Source: Autumnicola lenta
GTDB taxonomy: Bacteria; Bacteroidota; Bacteroidia; Flavobacteriales; Flavobacteriaceae
Assembly: GCF_031846515.1 (NCBI RefSeq)
Contig: NZ_JAVRHO010000002.1
Location: 124,001 to 188,000, forward strand
Length of the DNA stretch: 64,000 nt
Reading direction: 5' to 3'
Shown here: positions 42,701-50,293 of the stretch, one piece after another
Position numbering within the stretch: the stretch's first letter is position 1
How the letters are laid out: each line of letters starts with the position of its first letter
Made by a program: the position numbers and the translations under genes
The notes under the pieces: generated by a model
Databases searched by the model: none
Seen by the model: only the letters and a program-made list of their open reading frames with translations
Told to the model about the DNA's origin: nothing

Positions 42701-42997
42701 GCTTTAAAAACTGCCACAATTAATAGTGCCGAATACATTGGAATGGACAAGGAAATCGGCTCTCTAAAAGAAGGAAAATTGGCAGATTTGCTGGTACTGG
42801 AGGAGAATCCTTTAGAAGATATTCAGAACTCCAACACGATTATTTACACCATGATAAACGGCCGGCTTTACGACGCCGAAACCATGAACGAGATAGGAAA
42901 TTATCCGAAAGAACGAGGCAACTTCTATTGGGAGAACAATCGCTACAGTCCGGCATTTGACTGGCATGAGCAGGGGCATGGGTGTATGGCGCATTAG
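39725..42997 (+). CDS. Exported PD40/TolB-like beta-propeller amidohydrolase
   Basis: A 1090-aa periplasmic protein. Signal peptide LLPALLLLLSSSVVFAQ, then about 600 residues of WD40-like PD40 repeats (DVSPDGKTIVFDLLGD, RFSPDGSRISFTSD and so on), then an amidohydrolase metal-dependent domain from about residue 655 with the HxH pair in MVDAHAHIG near 722 and further His in GHTGIEH and GAHWE. By family knowledge such fusions are cyclic imide or dipeptide hydrolases, with no proven substrate. Codon use is GC-richer than the genes before it. It ends exactly where a 7-bp repeat array begins. Confidence 0.9.
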   Translation: MLNKLLPALLLLLSSSVVFAQEKEQKDDTKWDVSNPYPADWNIKEVPLQTSEGTWMNLDVSPDGKTIVFDLLGDIYSMPVSGGKATALRTGMAYEVQPRFSPDGSRISFTSDAGGGDNIWVMQKNGNNAKQITEEDFRLLNNAVWTADGNSIIARKHFTSGRSLGAGEMWQYHLAGKGGIQLTERKNDQQDVNEPSISPDGRYLYYSEDMYPGGNFQYNKDPNKQIYVIKRYDFETGENTTITGGPGGAARPQVSPDGSKLAFVKRVRTKSVLYIHDLETGEEWPVYDQLSKDQQEAWAIFGVYPGFSWMPNNKELVFWSEGGIKKANIDTYEVEEIPFEVNTTIQIADALHTDHEVFSETFNPKVIRHAVTSPDGKTLVFNAVGYLWKKQLPNGKPQRLTNSEDFEFEPDFSADGKEIVYVTWDDERMGSIKKISVSGRNETTLTSKKGIYRNPSFSNDGKMIAFAREGGNSDQGQVFSKEPGIYLMSASGENIRRISKEGDFPVFNVDDSRVFFQTGGYFFGDLEKNLRSVNLNGEDERTHVKSKYANRLLPSPDNKWIAFSNLHKVYIAPLVMTGQALELDDKTKSVPVTQITKDAGINLHWSNNSQNIHWTLGDEYFTNKVSERFTFLKNSPDSIAPITENGQKIGLEVKTDVPEGQIAFTNARIITMEGDKVIENGTIVIKGNKIVAIGPSEEINVPKTAKIYDASGKTIMPGMVDAHAHIGAFRYGLTPKQHWPSYANLAFGVTTAHDPSALSETVFGISELIKSGDMVGPRLYSTGIILYGAEGDFKAVINSLDDARSALRRTKAFGATSVKSYNQPRREQRQQILLAAKELNMNVVPEGGSTFLHNMNMIVDGHTGIEHNIPIAPVYKDVKTLWGESKTGYTPTLIVNYGGINGEYYWYEKTNVWENEKLLNFTPRQIIDSRSRHRTMVPQEEYENGPILVSETAKELSDEGVKVNMGAHGQLQGLGAHWELWLLQMGGMSNLEALKTATINSAEYIGMDKEIGSLKEGKLADLLVLEENPLEDIQNSNTIIYTMINGRLYDAETMNEIGNYPKERGNFYWENNRYSPAFDWHEQGHGCMAH

Positions 42998-43130
42998 TTC
43001 GCTGCGCTCATAGTTTGGAGTTTGGAGTTTGGAGTTCGGAGTTTGGAGTTCGGAGTTCGGAGTTCGGAGTTCGGAGTTCGGAAGTTCATTCGGAGTTCGG
43101 AGTTCGGAGAAAGTATTCGCTGCGCTCATA
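42998..43130. repeat. Heptamer array TTYGGAG flanked by 15-bp direct repeats
   Basis: About 13 units of TTTGGAG/TTCGGAG run from 43013 to 43109 with a few irregular bases. The array is bracketed by two copies of TTCGCTGCGCTCATA (42998-43012 and 43116-43130). The first copy begins on the base after the amidohydrolase stop codon. The same heptamer occurs degenerately at 8.9-9.1 kb. Confidence 0.9.
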
Positions 43131-43164
43131 TCGAATTGAAAAAAGTTGTCGGTTGTCGGTTGTA

Positions 43165-44300
43165 GCTCATACTACGAACCACGAACAAAAAACTACGAAC
43201 TAGAAACAACAGACAACCAACATTTAAAATAATAAAAACAGCTTCAACAGTCCCAGCCGTACTTTCCCAGTCGTCACACTGAGCTTGTCGAAGTGAACAA
43301 CTAAGCAGGTATTGGGCTTCGACAGGCTCAGCCTGACACAAACTCACAACAGACAACAAACACTTAAAATAATAAAAACAGCTTCAATAGTCCCAGCCGT
43401 ACTTTCCCAGTCGTCACACTGAACTTGTCGAAGTGAACAACTAAGCAGGTATTGGGCTTCGACAGGCTCAGCCTGACACAAACTCACAATAAACAACAGA
43501 CAACAAACACTTAAAATAATAAAAACAGCTTCAATAGTCCCAGCCGTACTTTTCCGATCGTCACACTGAGCTTGTCGAAGTGAACAACTAAGCAAGGCTT
43601 CGACAGGCTCAGCCTGACACAAACTCACAACAGACAACAGACAACCCAAAATTCAAAATTCATCTTTCGAAATAATCAAACCCGGCTTCGACAGGCCCGA
43701 CACACTACGAACCACGAACAAAAAACTACGAACAGACAACAAACACTTAAAATAATAAAAACAGCTTCAACAGTCCCAGCCGTACTTTTCCGATCGTCAC
43801 ACTGAGCTTGTCGAAGTGAACAACTAAGCAGGTATTGGGCTTCGACAGGCTCAGCCTGACACAAACTCACAACAAACAACAGACAACCAACATTTAAAAT
43901 AATAAAAACAGCTTCAACAGTCCCAGCCGTACTTTCCCGATCGTCACACTGAGCTTGTCGAAGTGAACAACTAAGCAGGTATTGGGCTTCGACAGGCTCA
44001 GCCTGACACAAACTCACAACAGACAACAAACAACAAACATTTAAAATAATAAATCAGCTTCAACAGTCCCAGCCGTACTTTCCCAGTCGTCACACTGAGC
44101 TTGTCGAAGTGAACAACTAAGCAGGGCTTCGACAGGCTCAGCCTGACACAAACCCACAACAGACAACAGACAACCCAAAATTCAAAATTCAAAATTCATC
44201 TTTCGAAATAATCAAACCCGGCTTCGACAGGCCTGACACACTACGAACCACGAACAAAAAACTACGAACTAGAAACAACAGACAACCAACATTTAAATTG
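43165..44300. repeat. Higher-order REP-like inverted-repeat array (six ~145-bp units)
   Basis: Six copies of a ~145-bp unit (anchor CCCAGCCGTACTTT at 43252, 43392, 43539, 43775, 43922, 44068; the 236-bp step holds an extra block). Each unit has ACACTGAGCTTGTCGAAGTG and, 9-21 nt later, CTTCGACAGGCTCAGCCTGA, which form a long imperfect hairpin. Blocks with CTACGAACCACGAACAAAAA and CAACAGACAAC separate them. Minus-strand frames across it (with QAEPVEA and CSLRQAQCDD words) are translations of the repeat, not genes. Confidence 0.9.
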
Positions 44301-44355
44301 ATAAAGAAGGTATGAACTAAATTTACATATCTTTAGTTTCCGAAAAACAGGAACA

Positions 44356-46110
44356 ATGGAGATAGCTTTAGTGATAGGCCTTTTAATTGTCGCCATAGTT
44401 CTTTTTGCTACAGAAAAGTTCTCTGTTGATGTTGTTACCATCGGTTTACTGGTAATTTTAGCCCTCTCAGGAATTCTTACGCCAAAGGAAGCCTTTGAAG
44501 GTTTCAGCAGTGATTTTATGATTATCCTGGCCTCGATATTTGTCATTTCCGGGGCATTGTCTGAAACGGGTTTATTAGACAAACTCGGTGCGCAAATGAT
44601 AAAGCGCCTAAAGAGCGAAACGATTTTCATTACTTACACAATGTTGGTCACGGCTACGTTTTCAGCCTTTATGAACAACACCACAGTAACAGCCCTTGTT
44701 ACCGGACCCGTGGTAGGTATTTGCCGAAAACTGAACATCAGTCCTTCCAAGGTACTTATTCCGGTAGCCTATTCGTCTATTCTCGGTGGCACCTGTACGC
44801 TCATAGGCACCTCCACAAACGTGGCGGTGAGTGGCTACATTGCCCAGGCAGGAATGGAACCACTTCACTTTTTTGAAATTTTCTGGATAGGTGTGATTTT
44901 ATGTATTTCCGGAATTATATTTATTCTTCTTTTCTGGCGTAAAATTTTGCCCGATTACAAGGAAACCAGTTTTACTGAAGATTATAAAATCAAGCAGTAT
45001 CTTTCAGAAATACTTATTGCTGAAAATTCCAATCTTATAGGTCAGCGTGCGTTTAAATCCGATTTATCCCGCTGGGATGTAAGGATCATTAAAATTATTC
45101 GCAGTAAAGATGAAATTATCCCAAACCGTAGAACGATTCTGGCGCAGAATGATATTCTGCTTATAGAATGTCCGGTAGATGATCTTATAAAAATTAAAGA
45201 ATCACCTGATTTAAAAGTACTGGCCGACACAATTCGGCATGAAGAAATACAAAGTGACAAAATCAGGTTAATAGAACTTCTTGTCACTCCCGGTTCCAGG
45301 CTGGCAGATCACTCGTTAACTGAGATAAGATTCCGACAAAATTATGATCTGGTGGTATTGGGCGTCCATCGTTTTAAGACCACTGTTTCACAAAAGATCG
45401 CCAGCCTTAGATTTAAAATTGGAGATGTACTTTTGGTGCAGGGAACCGAAGAATCTATAGAAATCCTGCGCCAGTCGGGAGAGTTCTCCATAATTGGGGA
45501 TTTTAAGGTAAATATGTTTAAAGAACGGAAAGGAATCCTTTCCGCAATCATATTTTTAATTGCCATTATCGCAGCTTCCCTACAACTGGTACCACTTTCC
45601 ATAGCCTTTCTTACCGCAGCGCTGGTGACTATTCTGGTAGGTGCCATTACGGTAGAGCGGGCTTATGAAATTATGAACTGGAAGTTGCTCATCCTTATAG
45701 GCGGAATGAGCGCCTTTGGAACTGCCATGGAAAATTCAGGCGCATCAACATTTCTTGCAGAAAACATCATATACCTTTTAGGAGACCTGGGCATAAGGTA
45801 TGTACTCGCGGGTTTTGTGGTATTGGTAATTCTACTAACGCAGCCAATGTCCAATGCTGCTGCTGCCCTTGTAGTGCTTCCCGTAGCCATTGAAGCTGCG
45901 GAATTGCTGGGTTCAGACCCACGTTCTTTTGCCATCGCAATCATGCTGGGGGCATCTGTCTCCCTTATCACTCCATTTGAACCTTCCTGTATTCTGGTTT
46001 ACGGTCCGGGAAGGTATAAGTTTATGGATTTTATTAAAACAGGTGTTCCGCTCACGTTAATCCTGCTGGTAATTATCCTGTTATTGGTACCTGTATTCTG
46101 GCCATTATAA
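44356..46110 (+). CDS. SLC13/DASS-family anion transporter with two RCK_C domains
   Basis: A 584-aa inner-membrane permease. Membrane helices at both ends (first ~200 and last ~190 residues) with the NNTTVTA and TSTNVAVS re-entrant motifs of DASS transporters, and SNAAAALV in the second half. Two cytoplasmic TrkA-C/RCK_C domains sit in the centre (NLIGQRAFKSDLSRW, GSRLADHSLTEIRFRQ). This architecture occurs in sulfate/thiosulfate carriers (SAC1/SLT type) and in uncharacterised YfbS-type proteins, so sulfate or dicarboxylate are candidates. Preceded by the repeat array. Confidence 0.85.
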   Translation: MEIALVIGLLIVAIVLFATEKFSVDVVTIGLLVILALSGILTPKEAFEGFSSDFMIILASIFVISGALSETGLLDKLGAQMIKRLKSETIFITYTMLVTATFSAFMNNTTVTALVTGPVVGICRKLNISPSKVLIPVAYSSILGGTCTLIGTSTNVAVSGYIAQAGMEPLHFFEIFWIGVILCISGIIFILLFWRKILPDYKETSFTEDYKIKQYLSEILIAENSNLIGQRAFKSDLSRWDVRIIKIIRSKDEIIPNRRTILAQNDILLIECPVDDLIKIKESPDLKVLADTIRHEEIQSDKIRLIELLVTPGSRLADHSLTEIRFRQNYDLVVLGVHRFKTTVSQKIASLRFKIGDVLLVQGTEESIEILRQSGEFSIIGDFKVNMFKERKGILSAIIFLIAIIAASLQLVPLSIAFLTAALVTILVGAITVERAYEIMNWKLLILIGGMSAFGTAMENSGASTFLAENIIYLLGDLGIRYVLAGFVVLVILLTQPMSNAAAALVVLPVAIEAAELLGSDPRSFAIAIMLGASVSLITPFEPSCILVYGPGRYKFMDFIKTGVPLTLILLVIILLLVPVFWPL

Positions 46111-46265
46111 ATACTCAAAGACGAAAATTGCCATTTTAAGACTATGATCTTTTTAGAATTTTTCTTCAGTTTAGACCAAAATGACTTTTTATTTTTACCT
46201 TTCAAAATGAATTATGCAAACCGGCTTTTTCTATAAGCCGATTTTGCATTTACGTTTCCTGTTGA

Positions 46266-46598
46266 ATGAGAAAAGTAAAACTGCACAACCCGTTTAAAAC
46301 CCGCATTATTGATGAGAAACTCATCAGGGAGCACCTGGCTTTGGAGCGTACAAAGCTGGCAAACGAACGTACAGTACTTTCTTATATAAGAGCTTCTTTG
46401 TATTTACTTATTGGTGGGCTGGCATTGTTGCAAATTAAGGAATATGACCACGTAAAATGGTTGGGCTACCTGTCCCTTTTTATCTGTGTTGTTTTTATCA
46501 CTGTGGGCATCTGGAGATATATCGCACTGAACAAAAAGCTTAACAGGCTGCTCCAGCCGGACGATCCCAAAGAGCAGAAAAAGGCTGATAAGGATTAA
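46266..46598 (+). CDS. DUF202 membrane protein
   Basis: A 110-aa protein with two or three membrane helices and the DUF202 motif REHLALERTKLANERTVLSYIRASL. Related to YidH/YidG and the VTC membrane domain; role unknown. 18 nt separate it from the DUF6122 gene. Confidence 0.87.
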   Translation: MRKVKLHNPFKTRIIDEKLIREHLALERTKLANERTVLSYIRASLYLLIGGLALLQIKEYDHVKWLGYLSLFICVVFITVGIWRYIALNKKLNRLLQPDDPKEQKKADKD

Positions 46599-46616
46599 AA
46601 TTACTTTCCGACGCCC

Positions 46617-47000
46617 ATGCTTCAACCTTTGGCCCATTATTTTTTACATTTTGTAGCTATTGCGCTTATTGCATGGCTGGTGGATCGAGAAAACTGGAAA
46701 CAAGCTTACTTTATCCTGCTGGCTACCATGCTGGTGGACCTTGATCATCTTTTTGCCACGCCAATCTTTGATCCCGATCGCTGCGGAATTGGTTATCATC
46801 CCCTGCATTCAGAAATGGCAATTATCATATATTTCTTCGGAAGTATTTTTGTGAAGCACCAGATTTTCAGACTGATTTTTATCGGGCTGCTCTTTCATAT
46901 GCTTACTGATTTTACTGACTGTCTCTGGTCGTTCTCTAAATGCAGCGAATGCTATTATTCTTCGGAAATTTATAAGCTGAAGAAATTCTGGTTTAGTTAA
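46617..47000 (+). CDS. DUF6122-like small membrane protein
   Basis: A 127-aa four-helix membrane protein with conserved LVDLDHLFATPIFDPDRCGIGYHPLHS and FHMLTDFTDC: Asp/His residues arranged as in YdjM-type metal-dependent membrane hydrolases. Role unknown. Its 3' end overlaps the convergent DUF302 gene by 4 nt. Confidence 0.75.
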   Translation: MLQPLAHYFLHFVAIALIAWLVDRENWKQAYFILLATMLVDLDHLFATPIFDPDRCGIGYHPLHSEMAIIIYFFGSIFVKHQIFRLIFIGLLFHMLTDFTDCLWSFSKCSECYYSSEIYKLKKFWFS

Positions 47001-47917
47001 TCTCCTGTAGCAACAGCAGTTAGCGTTTCAAAAATCTGCACAATCTCCTGAAGTTCTTCAGAATTTCCTGTCAACATATGCCGCTGAATAAGATAATCTG
47101 TATCATTGTACGATACGTGCACTACCTCCTCTTCATCCTGCCAGACCAGTATTTTTTGCGGCAGGTCCAGGGCTACCGTCTGCGACTCCTGCATAAGTTG
47201 CGCTTCCAATTCGGGATAAGAAAACAGGATTAAAGTTGAAGTCGGAATTTCCACATTTTCGGCCGCCGCGGTTTCCTGATGATCTACCTGCGCCACAATA
47301 TCCAGGTTTTCATCTGAAGAAATGGCGCTGCGTAATGCGTTGTAGGTTTCTTCAAAACTACGTGTACTTTCTGCGGTGATAATCCCTTCTTCCAAACCTA
47401 CCATTGCATCTGCAGAAAATTTAACTTCACCAGTGGTGGCAGCATTCGCGAGATTCTTCAGCAGTGTAGCATATTCATCCAGGTTTTCTGAAGCTTCGAG
47501 TCCGTAGCGGGAATTCACATAAGGTACGGAATTGTAAACGGCAAAAACTTCGGAATTTTCATTCTGATAAAACATCATTTTACCGGGAAGATCTAATCCC
47601 GCCAGCGGATTCTCTGCCAGTATTTGTGCTTCATAAGTAGGAACCGTGAAAAACACAGTGTTTGTAGAATTTAGAACCCGCCCGGTAGCTATTGCATTTG
47701 CAGCGTGATCTACTTCAGCAATTATGTCTGAATCAGCATTCTGGTTTACGGCATTTATAAAACCTGAATAAGTGGGATCATATTCATTATTACTTGCAGA
47801 ATATCGTGTCCCGGTCACACTCACGACATCTGAAGAGAATAAAACATCCCCGGGATCATCATTATTACAGCCGATGAACACAAGGCAAAGACAAAATAAA
47901 CAGCAGAGTTTTTTCAT
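46997..47917 (-). CDS. Lipoprotein with two DUF302 domains
   Basis: A 306-aa lipoprotein (lipobox CLVFIGC, then NNDDPGD). Two internally similar domains (about 45-165 and 175-300), each with D(I/L)VAEVDH/IIAEVDHAANA, LPGKMMFYQ/LPQKILVWQDE and YNSVPYV/YNDTDYL, fit DUF302. Single-domain DUF302 proteins are periplasmic or cytoplasmic with unknown role. Tandem arrangement is normal in flavobacteria. Confidence 0.82.
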   Translation of the reverse strand: MKKLCCLFCLCLVFIGCNNDDPGDVLFSSDVVSVTGTRYSASNNEYDPTYSGFINAVNQNADSDIIAEVDHAANAIATGRVLNSTNTVFFTVPTYEAQILAENPLAGLDLPGKMMFYQNENSEVFAVYNSVPYVNSRYGLEASENLDEYATLLKNLANAATTGEVKFSADAMVGLEEGIITAESTRSFEETYNALRSAISSDENLDIVAQVDHQETAAAENVEIPTSTLILFSYPELEAQLMQESQTVALDLPQKILVWQDEEEVVHVSYNDTDYLIQRHMLTGNSEELQEIVQIFETLTAVATGD

Positions 47918-48181
47918 AGCAGCATCTTAAAAGGCTTAATTTAAAGTTTATCCCTAAACGGAAGAAATCTTTGCCGTTTTTTATTCCTGGCAGATGCCTG
48001 AAATAATCTGCATTTGTCGTTGGCACTCGTTTCCAGGTGTTAACGTTGAACCGAATTAAAAATTCCATAAATAGAGATTCCATAACAGTTCCAGGAACAT
48101 ATTTTTGGCCTAAAACTTGTATCTTTACCCCCGCTGTTTTAATTTCAACAGCATCATCAATCACCCGAAAAAACTACACCT

Positions 48182-48796
48182 ATGCACATAGCCATCGCCG
48201 GCAACATTGGGGCCGGAAAAACCACCCTTACCAAATTGCTCGCCAAACATTATAAATGGGAAGCCCACTTCGAAGATGTTCTGGAAAATCCTTACCTCGA
48301 AGATTTTTACAACAAAATGGAGCGATGGTCTTTTAACCTTCAGATTTACTTCTTAAACAGCAGATTTCGGCAAATCCTTCAGATTAGGGAAAGCGGAAAA
48401 GATATTATTCAGGACAGAACAATTTATGAAGATGCACATATTTTTGCTCCTAACCTGCATGCGATGGGCCTGATGCCTAACCGTGATTTTGAAAATTACA
48501 AATCGCTTTTTGATCTTATGGAAAGTGTCGTGCAGGGTCCGGATTTATTAATTTATTTGCGCAGTAGTATTCCTAACCTGGTAGCACAAATTCAGAAGCG
48601 TGGTCGGGATTATGAAAATTCTATTTCTATTGATTACCTAAGCCGCCTAAACGAACGTTACGAAGCCTGGGTGCACGATTACGACAAGAGTAATTTGCTG
48701 ATCATTGATGTGGACAACATAAATTTTGTGGAAAATCCGGAGGATCTAGGGGATATTATCAACAGAATAGACGCGGAACTACACGGGTTGTTTTAG
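48182..48796 (+). CDS. Deoxynucleoside kinase
   Basis: A 204-aa P-loop kinase phosphorylating deoxyribonucleosides for salvage. Walker A GNIGAGKTT (residues 7-15), FEDVLENPYLEDFY, catalytic DRTIYEDAHIFA near 80, and LID arginines QKRGRDYE near 140. dAdo/dGuo kinase versus dCyd/Thd kinase cannot be separated by eye. Normal length. A repeat array follows 17 nt after the stop. Confidence 0.9.
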   Translation: MHIAIAGNIGAGKTTLTKLLAKHYKWEAHFEDVLENPYLEDFYNKMERWSFNLQIYFLNSRFRQILQIRESGKDIIQDRTIYEDAHIFAPNLHAMGLMPNRDFENYKSLFDLMESVVQGPDLLIYLRSSIPNLVAQIQKRGRDYENSISIDYLSRLNERYEAWVHDYDKSNLLIIDVDNINFVENPEDLGDIINRIDAELHGLF

Positions 48797-48812
48797 TCAG
48801 GTTTGATACTGA

Positions 48813-49182
48813 GGCTTCGACAAGCTCAGCCTGACAGTAACTCTGGTGTCACACTGAGCTTGTCGAAGTGAGCTTGTCGAAGTGGGGGAATAGAAGCACG
48901 AACGGGGCTTCGACAGGCTCAGCCGGACAGTAACTCTGGTGTCACACTGAGCTTGTCGAAGTGAGCTTGTCGAAGTGAGCTTGTCGAAGTGAGCTTGTCC
49001 AAGTGAGCTTGTCCAAGTGGGGCAATGGAGCAGAAGTGGGCTTCGACAGGCTCAGCCTGACAGTAACTCTGGTGTCACACTGAGCTTGTCGAAGTGAGCT
49101 TGTCGAAGTGAGCTTGTCGAAGTGAGCTTGTCGAAGTGGGGGAATGGAAGCACGAACGGGGCTTCGACAGGCTCAGCCGGAC
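48813..49182. repeat. REP-like array with 14-bp tandem copies (2, 5 and 4 units)
   Basis: Three higher-order units, each: GCTTCGACARGCTCAGCC, ACAGTAACTCTGGTGTCA, then GAGCTTGTCGAAGT repeated in tandem, then GGGGAATGGAAGCACGAACG. Tandem number is 2, 5 (two with a C for G change) and 4. A fourth unit is cut off after AGCCGGAC, two bases before the stop codon of the App1-like gene. The palindromic core is the same as in the 43-kb array. Confidence 0.9.
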
Positions 49183-49184
49183 TA

Positions 49185-50222
49185 CTACTTTATAAACCCA
49201 TTCTCTCTGGCATGCTCAACAGCTTCTTCAGAACTATGGACCATTAGTAACGGCGTGGAATCAAAATTATCAATCACACTTTGCACCCTTTCCATTTGTC
49301 TTTTATGTTTAACACTCCGCAGATAAATCGCCAGAATCCTGTCGGAATATTGGGCGGCAATTTCAGTATAAATCGAAGCGTCATGTTCCCCGCTGTCCCC
49401 TATCAGGATAAACTTTAGATCGGGATAGGTCTTCAGGATATTCGCTATTTCCTTTTGTTTATGAGGTTTTTCCGGCTTTGTGGTCCTGTCAAAAGGTGCC
49501 CTGAAATTACGAAGTAGAATAGGTCCCTTAGGAAATTCATTATGATCCAGAAAAAGCTTCAGATATTCGTACATGTTCCACGGACTATTACTCAGGTAAA
49601 ACATCGGATTCTGGTTTTTTCCGCTTTTTCCATGGTGCAGTTTTTTGTACAAATCAGGTGCACCTTTTAACGGAATCCGGCGATAGGCATTGGTTAGCAA
49701 AGAATTTTTGAGCAACCGCCACTTTAAAAATGAAGTTACCCCGGTATGTAGGATGGTATCATCAATATCACTAATCACCCCGTATTCGGCATCTGCAGGA
49801 GGTACGAGAAATTCACCTTTAAAATAATCTTCCAGTAATTCTGTCTTAGGTGAAATTTCACCTTTGTAATGCAGTTGATAATCGATCCAGCCTTCTTCAT
49901 CTGCATATTCGGCTACATTTTCTTTTAGCGTTTTATCAAAGAGAAAATACCCCTCACCACTGGTTTTATGACTCAGTTTAATTTTCCCCGGAATTACCAG
50001 TTCTATTTCAGCATCCGGAATTTCAAAACTGTCAAACTGCTTCCAGGTATTTTTTGATGTTTTCCAAAATGACTGATCCTGAACGATTTTTAGCGGCTCA
50101 TTATCCAGAGCCCTACCAAAAACGTAAAGCCGGGAATACGTACCATAGCTGCGGTAAGGTATTATAAGTACCTGATCCAGATTTTTATATCTTCCTATAA
50201 ATTTCTTTAAGCGTTTAAACAT
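49185..50222 (-). CDS. App1-family (DUF2183) phosphatase
   Basis: A 345-aa protein: an N-terminal beta domain (RSYGTYSRLYVFGRAL) and a C-terminal HAD-like App1 phosphatase domain with SDIDDTIL (catalytic Asp pair) near residue 153, YLSNSPWN near 208 and IGDSGEHDASIY near 277. Yeast App1 is a phosphatidate phosphatase; the bacterial substrate is unknown. It sits 71 nt after the end of the LigD-Ku group on the same strand and could be part of a stress regulon. Confidence 0.87.
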   Translation of the reverse strand: MFKRLKKFIGRYKNLDQVLIIPYRSYGTYSRLYVFGRALDNEPLKIVQDQSFWKTSKNTWKQFDSFEIPDAEIELVIPGKIKLSHKTSGEGYFLFDKTLKENVAEYADEEGWIDYQLHYKGEISPKTELLEDYFKGEFLVPPADAEYGVISDIDDTILHTGVTSFLKWRLLKNSLLTNAYRRIPLKGAPDLYKKLHHGKSGKNQNPMFYLSNSPWNMYEYLKLFLDHNEFPKGPILLRNFRAPFDRTTKPEKPHKQKEIANILKTYPDLKFILIGDSGEHDASIYTEIAAQYSDRILAIYLRSVKHKRQMERVQSVIDNFDSTPLLMVHSSEEAVEHARENGFIK

Positions 50223-50293
50223 TTTTAAGCGATTCTATTCTTATTAATAATGTGGCAAAACAGCTACTGCCGAAAATTGCCAATTTTCATCCC

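Noticed and set aside
42812..43129. Frame with repeated ELRTPNS words overlapping the end of the amidohydrolase gene
   Set aside because: It is the 7-bp array read in a frame (7 codons per 21 bp); it overlaps a real gene on the other strand.
43126..44192. Minus-strand frames with repeated QAEPVEA and CSLRQAQCDD words
   Set aside because: They are translations of the CTTCGACAGGCTCAG palindromic repeats; the frames shift between units and have no independent coding sign.
43012..44300. CRISPR array
   Set aside because: Units are long, contain internal inverted arms, and the intervening parts are repeated rather than unique; no cas genes are present.
48813..49182. CRISPR array
   Set aside because: 14-bp tandem units without spacers; palindromic REP-like design.
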